This document shows, piece by piece, positions 39,869 to 44,811 of a stretch of DNA of 44,811 nucleotides. The notes beneath the pieces are model-generated. The model worked only from the letters and a program-made list of their open reading frames with translations, had not been told where the DNA came from and did no database searches. Both the position numbers and the translations under genes were made by a program. Each line of letters starts with the position of its first letter. Positions within the stretch are counted from its first letter, which is position 1. This DNA comes from a virus. Location: positions 1 through 44,811 of the IMG/VR virus record IMGVR_UViG_3300034101_001503. One strand, given 5' to 3'.

Positions 39869-39924
39869 CGGTGATTGCTCCTGAAGTAGTCGTTCCAGTA
39901 GTCGGCTTCGTCTTTGTCGTTCAC
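39865..39924 (-). CDS. Possible 19-aa peptide gene
   Basis: A GTG-started reading of 19 codons (VNDKDEADYWNDYFRSNHR) exactly bridges two genes. Its GTG overlaps the upstream stop as GTGA, and its stop overlaps the downstream ATG. GGAG lies seven bases before the GTG. It could encode a micropeptide or act only as a translational coupler between neighbours. The precise tiling is seen; the product is not proven. Confidence 0.45.
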   Translation of the reverse strand: MNDKDEADYWNDYFRSNHR

Positions 39925-40394
39925 TGCGCGACTCCAACCTGATTGACGGACAGAAGGATTGCGTCGTCGAGCACCTTATCGACGAACAGAATGAACGCCT
40001 CGTCGGGGGTGTCACCGAAGAAGCGGCGGCTCTTGATGTCCATCAGGCAATCCATGATCGCGATTCGGACCCTGTCGGAATGGTAGATATCGAAATTGCC
40101 GGGAGTCAACGCGTTCCAGTCGGTGGTGGTCTCGTAGATGGGACTGCCGCCGTGCCACAGGGCAACGACGTTGAGACGCAGGCCCAGCTTCTGACCGTGG
40201 ATCAAGTCGACGTGGAAGATCAGGTCGAACTCGTTCTTGGTCTCGTAATCGCGGTGCAGGAACTTCACGATGTAGGTGTCGTGCTTGTCGTCAACCAGCT
40301 GGTCTTCGACATCGTCGCAGTCTGCGCTGTTGACGATGTCGAGCATGCTGTTGAGGAGGACACGAAGGGAGGCGAAGTCGTTTCTGCGGCTCAT
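39921..40394 (-). CDS. Hypothetical protein, 157 aa
   Basis: The start at 40394 (MSRRNDFASLRVLLNSMLDI) has AAAGGAG upstream and overlaps the ThyX stop as ATGA. The middle is beta-rich (FDLIFHVDLIHGQKLGLRLN), followed by a helical C-terminus. No catalytic motif is recognised. It lies between ThyX and a chain of small genes. Confidence 0.68.
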   Translation of the reverse strand: MSRRNDFASLRVLLNSMLDIVNSADCDDVEDQLVDDKHDTYIVKFLHRDYETKNEFDLIFHVDLIHGQKLGLRLNVVALWHGGSPIYETTTDWNALTPGNFDIYHSDRVRIAIMDCLMDIKSRRFFGDTPDEAFILFVDKVLDDAILLSVNQVGVAQ

Positions 40395-41059
40395 GCGATG
40401 CTCCTTTGGACCAGTGCGGCCCAACTGATGGGGAAGTGACGGGCCACGATGGCTCCGATCTTGTACGCGATGGTGCGGCACTCCTGCTGTGCGTCAGGAC
40501 TGGTGCGCAACTGAAATACTCTGGCATACGAAGCCAGAGATCCTGTCCAGATGAACTCCGTCATGGTGCCGAGCGGCAGGACGAACCTGGCCTGCTCGGG
40601 AGCGACACCCTGTGCAATAAGGTGCTCGTACGTCGTCAGGCAGGTGGCCACGGCCTCACGGTACATCATGTCGACAGACACCAGCATATCAGGGTCGCTG
40701 ATCATGCTACCCGATCCTTGTTTGATGCTTCCGGATGGTTTGCTACGCCAGCTTGGGAAGAACACAGGCGGGGTGGTGCTGACATACCGTCTCGAGACCT
40801 CGTTGATCGCCAGCCCGATTCTCGACTTGTCCAACTGGTTCCGAATGGAGATTGGACACACGATCCGGATCGAGATCTGCGGATGGAAGAACGGGCTGAC
40901 ATGGTTGTGATCAGCAAGATACTTGATCAGCCGTTCGTCGTTTTCCGACATGACGCTGATCTGCTTGTTGAACGACACCCGAGCAGCGTTAACAACCGTG
41001 AGATCAGAACCCATGTGATCAAGATACTCAACGGTTCCCTCGTCGTTAGTGATTGCCAT
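40391..41059 (-). CDS. thyX: Flavin-dependent thymidylate synthase
   Basis: The 222-aa protein belongs to the ThyX family: NAARVSF near residue 24, the signature region ending NEVSRRYV (residues 86-93), and the C-terminal block LPLGTMTEFIWTGSLASYAR. The canonical RHR of the signature is changed (SRI in its place, Ala for the following Ser), a divergence also seen in other phage ThyX proteins. It makes dTMP from dUMP using FAD, NADPH and methylenetetrahydrofolate. It is the first gene after promoter site A, and AAAGGAG precedes it. Confidence 0.88.
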   Translation of the reverse strand: MAITNDEGTVEYLDHMGSDLTVVNAARVSFNKQISVMSENDERLIKYLADHNHVSPFFHPQISIRIVCPISIRNQLDKSRIGLAINEVSRRYVSTTPPVFFPSWRSKPSGSIKQGSGSMISDPDMLVSVDMMYREAVATCLTTYEHLIAQGVAPEQARFVLPLGTMTEFIWTGSLASYARVFQLRTSPDAQQECRTIAYKIGAIVARHFPISWAALVQRSIA

Positions 41060-41079
41060 TGGACTCCTTTAGGTAACCT

Positions 41080-41126
41080 ATATAGTATCTAGATAGGATA
41101 ATCATATCTTTATCTATATACTATAT
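41080..41126 (-). repeat. AT-rich 16-bp inverted repeat in the thyX leader
   Basis: The arms 41080-41095 and 41111-41126 pair over 16 bases with one mismatch around a 15-nt loop. The element lies between promoter site A and the thyX ribosome-binding site. It would form a long AT-rich hairpin in the thyX message leader and could affect mRNA stability or act as an operator. Its base composition is far more AT-rich than the surrounding genes. Confidence 0.7.
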
Positions 41127-41151
41127 GGTTCCTTCATATAGTCGGCTCAAA
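41127..41151 (-). promoter_or_regulatory. Putative phage RNA polymerase promoter (site A)
   Basis: On the minus strand this reads TTTGAGCCGACTATATGAAG followed by GAACC. It lies 22 bases after the stop of the sigma-like gene and about 70 before the thyX ATG. It shares its core with sites B, C and D. It would drive the ThyX to RNA polymerase block. Confidence 0.62.
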
Positions 41152-41172
41152 CCTCGAAGAAAATTTCCAAAA

Positions 41173-41616
41173 TCAGTGGAGATCACGCAGCAACTTGTAT
41201 GCCCTACATCTGTCGACTCTAACAGTAGTCGATTTGACCTGTCGAGCAGATGCCACGGCATGTGCATCCATACCAGACAGAGTCATTTCGACTACCTGTC
41301 TGAGTCCGTCTGGCAGGGACTTGGTGTTCTCGAGCACACGATCGAGTGTTTCTGACTTGATCATGTCGGCCAATTGAGTCGAGCCGCCAATCCTATGGGT
41401 CGGCTTGACTGCAACCGTGGGCTTCTTCTTGCAGGTCGTCTGGATGTGACGCATGCAGGAAATGAAGAGAAAACCCTTGATCTTGTCGTCATCTGTGTCG
41501 ATCCCCTTGGAAAGTGCCGCAACCAGCGCAGCCTGGACGACATCGTCAAGGTCCGTCGGTTGGATGCGGAAGTTGCGGGAACGAAAGACCGTCTTTGCGT
41601 ATGCAGTGTGATTCAT
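41173..41616 (-). CDS. Sigma-factor-like protein (ECF-type region 2 and 4)
   Basis: The 147-aa protein (start MNHTAYAKTVFRSRNF chosen over an upstream TTG without ribosome-binding site) shows a region 2-like segment DLDDVVQAALVAALSKG with FLFISCMRHI, and a C-terminal helix-turn-helix block (LPDGLRQVVEMTLSGMDAHA, then KSTTVRVDRCRAYKLL) typical of region 4. It may redirect host RNA polymerase to phage promoters or inhibit it. A phage that also has its own RNA polymerase seldom needs a sigma factor, so an early-gene role is likely. Confidence 0.72.
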   Translation of the reverse strand: MNHTAYAKTVFRSRNFRIQPTDLDDVVQAALVAALSKGIDTDDDKIKGFLFISCMRHIQTTCKKKPTVAVKPTHRIGGSTQLADMIKSETLDRVLENTKSLPDGLRQVVEMTLSGMDAHAVASARQVKSTTVRVDRCRAYKLLRDLH

Positions 41617-41618
41617 AG

Positions 41619-42563
41619 TCAGTGCCACCAATCCTTGTCGTCCATGTCGTCGAGAACTCTACGCTTCCACTCGCTATCGCTGAAAGTGTCGGGATCGCCC
41701 GATTTGCGGAACAGCCAGCTATAGCCGTAGTTGTCTTCCTCCACCTCAAGCGCCGGATTGCGGCTTGGCATCGGAATGCCATAGCCATCTCGGCACAGCA
41801 GGATCAGAGCAATGCACAGGTCGTACGCAAACTCGACGTCCTGCTGCTCATCGTTCGTGTGTTGCTTGAAGTAACCGACCGAGATGTTGGTGCACTCGGG
41901 GATCACATCGGAGAACTCACGACTGTCTGTGAACACGCCGGTGTTGTCCGGCGAGTACTGAAACGATGGGTTCAGGTCATTGAGTCGACCAGCCAACTCA
42001 GCAGCCCATGCGTCGGATGCCGTACGCGATCCGCACTGATGGGTGATGATGCTGGTGTAGCCCTTGCGGTCGAGCGAGATGCAGCAGTCATAGACACCCA
42101 ACTCGCACTCCTTGGCCAATGCCTTGGACCCTAGACAGCCGACCTCCTCGCCACAGAAGAACACATAGTGGCCAGGAACACCGGCGCGAATCATCATGCA
42201 CATGATGGTCACGCCAGTCTTGTCGTCCGCACCTAGGATCGACTTCTTGTCGGTGCCGACCAGATCGCCGTCCCACACGAACTTGACGGCAGTCGGATCC
42301 CTGTCGGCGGTGTCGCAGTGCGACGTCCACATGACATTCGGGCCGTCGTATCCTGTCGGATACGGAACCCAGACATGCCAGTTTCCGTGCTCGTCGATCC
42401 ACTGCTCGGCCTTGCGGTAGCCAGGGCCGCAGTCAGGAGCAGCCCCACGGGGAGGAATAGGCAGGAACGCCCACACGAACGGCTCGTAGCCGTGCGGCGT
42501 GGTCATCCTGCACATGTTGAGGAAGGTGTCTGTGAACAGTCGCTTCGAGGGAAGCCACATCAT
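41619..42563 (-). CDS. M28/M42-like zinc metallopeptidase
   Basis: The 314-aa protein has the ordered ligands of co-catalytic zinc peptidases: SHCDT with His82 and Asp84, GADDKTGV with Asp113/Asp114, GEEVG with Glu139/Glu140, SLDRKG with Asp165, and a late His235-Glu239 (KQHTNDE). Family enzymes are aminopeptidases or deacylases. A phage copy in the early region could degrade a host peptide, but the substrate is unknown. The start overlaps the 714-aa gene stop as ATGA. An intracellular role is likely, as no signal peptide is seen. Confidence 0.85.
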   Translation of the reverse strand: MMWLPSKRLFTDTFLNMCRMTTPHGYEPFVWAFLPIPPRGAAPDCGPGYRKAEQWIDEHGNWHVWVPYPTGYDGPNVMWTSHCDTADRDPTAVKFVWDGDLVGTDKKSILGADDKTGVTIMCMMIRAGVPGHYVFFCGEEVGCLGSKALAKECELGVYDCCISLDRKGYTSIITHQCGSRTASDAWAAELAGRLNDLNPSFQYSPDNTGVFTDSREFSDVIPECTNISVGYFKQHTNDEQQDVEFAYDLCIALILLCRDGYGIPMPSRNPALEVEEDNYGYSWLFRKSGDPDTFSDSEWKRRVLDDMDDKDWWH

Positions 42564-44704
42564 GCATCTCCATTCGTGAGCCAGTGCTGGATCATCTCGG
42601 CTGTTGGCGTTTCGCCGTTAGCCTTCTTCTGGTAGAACTTCTTGGTTGCACGCTCGAAATCGGCAGCGCCAGGGTACACAGGCACTGTCATTTCGATCAT
42701 GCGACGTCCATGCCAATCGTACGCAGCAACAACCATGTTGTCGCTGGACACGATGAAGTACAGGTCTCCGGAGCTGCTGTATCGAACAGTACCAATAAGC
42801 CGCTTCTTCGCGAATCCCATCATGCGAAGCGTATGCGACTCCATCCATCCAGTTGTAGCGGTTCCAGGATATGCCTGTTCGATGCGATTGAGCATTCCAA
42901 GGCTACCTGAGTCCTCCAGCATCTCCTCCAGCCTGTTGATACTGGTCATGCTTGGAGCGCAGTACGACGAGTCGACTGCCTTTGCCGTGATCTCCGACAT
43001 GACGAGCGGACTGTAGAAACACTCATGCGACGCGTACATCGACTGACTTGACCATGAAATGTACCGACGCACACCGTCGAGGTTGTCCGGGTAGCTCCAT
43101 GTGTTGCAGCCCCGCACCTTCCAGTTACCATCAATCACAGCCCATTCCGGCTTGTTGAAGTACAGCGTAGCCAGGGTCATCTCGTCGCTGCCAAGGAAGA
43201 GACGGATGCGGCCAGTTCCTTCGTCCCACTTGATGGTGGGCTGGATGTGGCAGCGATTAGTCAGTCGATGATCGATGGAAACCAGCTCCTCCTCGCCGTC
43301 GCGCATCGTCACGGTAGTCGCTGTCCACGACCACTCGTCGACCTCGACGAATCCGAACCACATGTCCATTCCTGTGCCAACAACGGTCAGCTTCTTCGTG
43401 ATGTGCACCGGCTCGTCATCTCCGGTATCCCACCAGAGGTGGCCGTCACCAGTCGAGACCGCTTCCTGCTCAGGGACGAAGACCTCGTCACCATCTTTGG
43501 TCTCAGCCAAGACAAACGAAGTACGGCGGTACGAGTCGAACTCCCGACTGGCGTAGCCGTGATAGTTTCCGCACCGCGACCGCACCTCGATTGCGTTGTC
43601 AGACAAGACCGAGATGTCCTCGAACTCGCAGTAGACCGAGTCGCGATAGCAGCAGGGACAGCAGTCCCCGACGTCGTTGATGTAGCCCGACTCGTCGTCT
43701 TCTGAATTGTATGATTCGCCGCAGTGTGCACAGCGCACATCGCTATCGTCAAAGCCTGATCCATACGGATCCGTGGCGTGCGCGTACGCGCTATCCCAGT
43801 ATGGGTGCGGATTCTCGCCCATGTAGATGCATGCCGTGTTGCCCTGATGCACCAGCTCGAGATCTCCGTCGAGATACGGAGTCCAGTTGTTTGGGCCCTT
43901 CCGGACATGCACCCAACCAGTCGGGGTGTCGTACCAGTGCTTGACACCCAGCTTGTCGAGGTGGTTTCTGACGTGGGCAAGTGTCGTCTGGTCGTCACAA
44001 CAACCCATCGACATCCCTCTGCTGTAGATGCGGATGTACTTCCATCCCGCACCGATCTCAGCCGGAATTTCGTCAGACAGCGTGACCTTCTTGTCGTGGA
44101 TCGGCTTGAACAGCATGACACGAGCATATGGCAGTCCGTCGTTGTAGAGGACTGCCAACGCGATCTGCGACGGGTTGCCAGCGTACAGCTCCGTGTATTT
44201 GGAACGGTGCCCTGTCATGCAGGACGTTGACCAGTTTTCCATCTCGCGATACTGGTCGACGATGTCGGTTCCGTGGAAACATTTCATTTCCAACTTCACG
44301 GAACTCATCTTCGCAGCCCAGTCCCTGACGACGATATCCGCGTCAGTTGGGTCAATGCCAGCCTCGACCAGCAGCGTCGCTAGGTTCATGGACTTGCGAG
44401 TGCGCCGACAGTTCGGCACCTCCGGAAAGAACGTCGAAGTCCACTCATGCTGCGGCGGACTGCGCCACTCCTCGCACTTGGGAGCGAAGAATGAGTGAAC
44501 GACGACACGCCGTGGGTCTTCATCGACCCACTCGATGGTTTTGGTCAGCGTGTATGCCCCGGTGTACTCTCCCACCGAATAGTCGTCCAGCTCCTTCCGG
44601 ACGAAAGCCCCGGTACGGAGATTGTAGTACATCTCGTCGGTCATGCGGCCAGCCATGCTGGTCGCCGCGCTGTGAGCGAAGTGCTCGAACGTCTTGTTGT
44701 TCAT
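42560..44704 (-). CDS. Large hypothetical protein with cysteine-rich insert, 714 aa
   Basis: I do not recognise a named family. The segment STSCMTGHRSKYTELYAGNP near residues 164-183, followed by ALAVLYNDGLPYARVMLF, resembles a block seen in several large unknown phage proteins. Near the middle is a cysteine cluster (CAHCGESY, then CCPCCY about 25 residues on) that could bind zinc. The rest is rich in Trp, Asp and Tyr. There is no membrane segment. The start ATG overlaps the 98-aa gene across the contig seam. Confidence 0.82.
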   Translation of the reverse strand: MNNKTFEHFAHSAATSMAGRMTDEMYYNLRTGAFVRKELDDYSVGEYTGAYTLTKTIEWVDEDPRRVVVHSFFAPKCEEWRSPPQHEWTSTFFPEVPNCRRTRKSMNLATLLVEAGIDPTDADIVVRDWAAKMSSVKLEMKCFHGTDIVDQYREMENWSTSCMTGHRSKYTELYAGNPSQIALAVLYNDGLPYARVMLFKPIHDKKVTLSDEIPAEIGAGWKYIRIYSRGMSMGCCDDQTTLAHVRNHLDKLGVKHWYDTPTGWVHVRKGPNNWTPYLDGDLELVHQGNTACIYMGENPHPYWDSAYAHATDPYGSGFDDSDVRCAHCGESYNSEDDESGYINDVGDCCPCCYRDSVYCEFEDISVLSDNAIEVRSRCGNYHGYASREFDSYRRTSFVLAETKDGDEVFVPEQEAVSTGDGHLWWDTGDDEPVHITKKLTVVGTGMDMWFGFVEVDEWSWTATTVTMRDGEEELVSIDHRLTNRCHIQPTIKWDEGTGRIRLFLGSDEMTLATLYFNKPEWAVIDGNWKVRGCNTWSYPDNLDGVRRYISWSSQSMYASHECFYSPLVMSEITAKAVDSSYCAPSMTSINRLEEMLEDSGSLGMLNRIEQAYPGTATTGWMESHTLRMMGFAKKRLIGTVRYSSSGDLYFIVSSDNMVVAAYDWHGRRMIEMTVPVYPGAADFERATKKFYQKKANGETPTAEMIQHWLTNGDA

Positions 44705-44811
44705 TCCTCGACCCCTTCTGCGGCTTCGCCGCTCATCAAAAGTTCGTTCTCGTCCTGCTCCGCCGTCTGATCCCAGTTGGTCGCGACGTGGTGCACCAGT
44801 GCAACCACCTC
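44685..44811. repeat. Terminal overlap, right copy
   Basis: Identical to bases 1-127. Merging the two copies gives a circular map of 44,684 bp. See the left copy for interpretation. Confidence 0.9.
44701..44811 (-). CDS. Partial second copy of the 98-aa gene (assembly overlap)
   Basis: This is the 3' part of the gene at 17-313, repeated because of the terminal overlap, and it is cut by the end of the contig. It is not an additional gene. Its stop overlaps the 714-aa start at 44702-44704. Confidence 0.88.
   Translation of the reverse strand, partial: EVVALVHHVATNWDQTAEQDENELLMSGEAAEGVEE

Overview
This window is a nearly complete genome of a T7-like podovirus (Autographivirales type), assembled as one contig. 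Bases 1-127 are identical to bases 44685-44811, so the contig closes on itself and the unique length is 44,684 bp. The phage assignment rests on a single-subunit T7-type RNA polymerase, a T7-type replication set (family A DNA polymerase, primase-helicase, exonuclease, ssDNA-binding protein) and the T7 order of virion genes. The host cannot be named from the sequence; it is a bacterium with moderately GC-rich DNA. Every convincing gene lies on the minus strand, so transcription runs from high to low coordinates and continues across the contig seam.

Layout in transcription order. The early/accessory block starts near 3700. It holds an AT-rich, repeat-rich leader (3040-3700), a 98-aa gene, and a gene-free stretch of about 950 nt (1738-2695) full of nested inverted repeats that ends in a strong terminator. 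I interpret that stretch as a large structured noncoding RNA. Below it lies a tightly overlapping operon: a Csx16-like protein (candidate type III CRISPR ring nuclease, hence a likely anti-CRISPR), small unknown proteins, a zinc-finger protein and tRNA-Arg(TCT). Across the seam it continues with a 98-aa gene, a 714-aa unknown protein, an M28/M42-like metallopeptidase and a sigma-factor-like protein.

The middle block (41059 to about 28600) carries ThyX, a C5 DNA methyltransferase, an endonuclease VII-like HNH nuclease, the RNA polymerase, a 5'-3' exonuclease, a DUF4406-like protein, a metallophosphoesterase, a ssDNA-binding protein, RusA, the primase-helicase, DNA polymerase and a dNMP kinase. 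Most junctions are ATGA, GTGA or TTGA overlaps, which suggests translational coupling.

The late block (about 28600 to 3715) carries a receptor-binding-type fibre protein, portal, scaffold, a membrane protein, capsid, an SGNH-hydrolase fusion, tail tube A and B, three ejection proteins (the last is 2238 aa with an embedded HExxH metallopeptidase), tail fibre, a second fibre/tip protein, a candidate holin and both terminase subunits. A tRNA-shaped element without an anticodon loop sits just upstream of the capsid gene, and a T7-Tphi-like terminator follows the capsid/SGNH pair. Four related motifs placed just after stop codons look like promoters for the phage RNA polymerase. No conventional endolysin or spanin was recognised.
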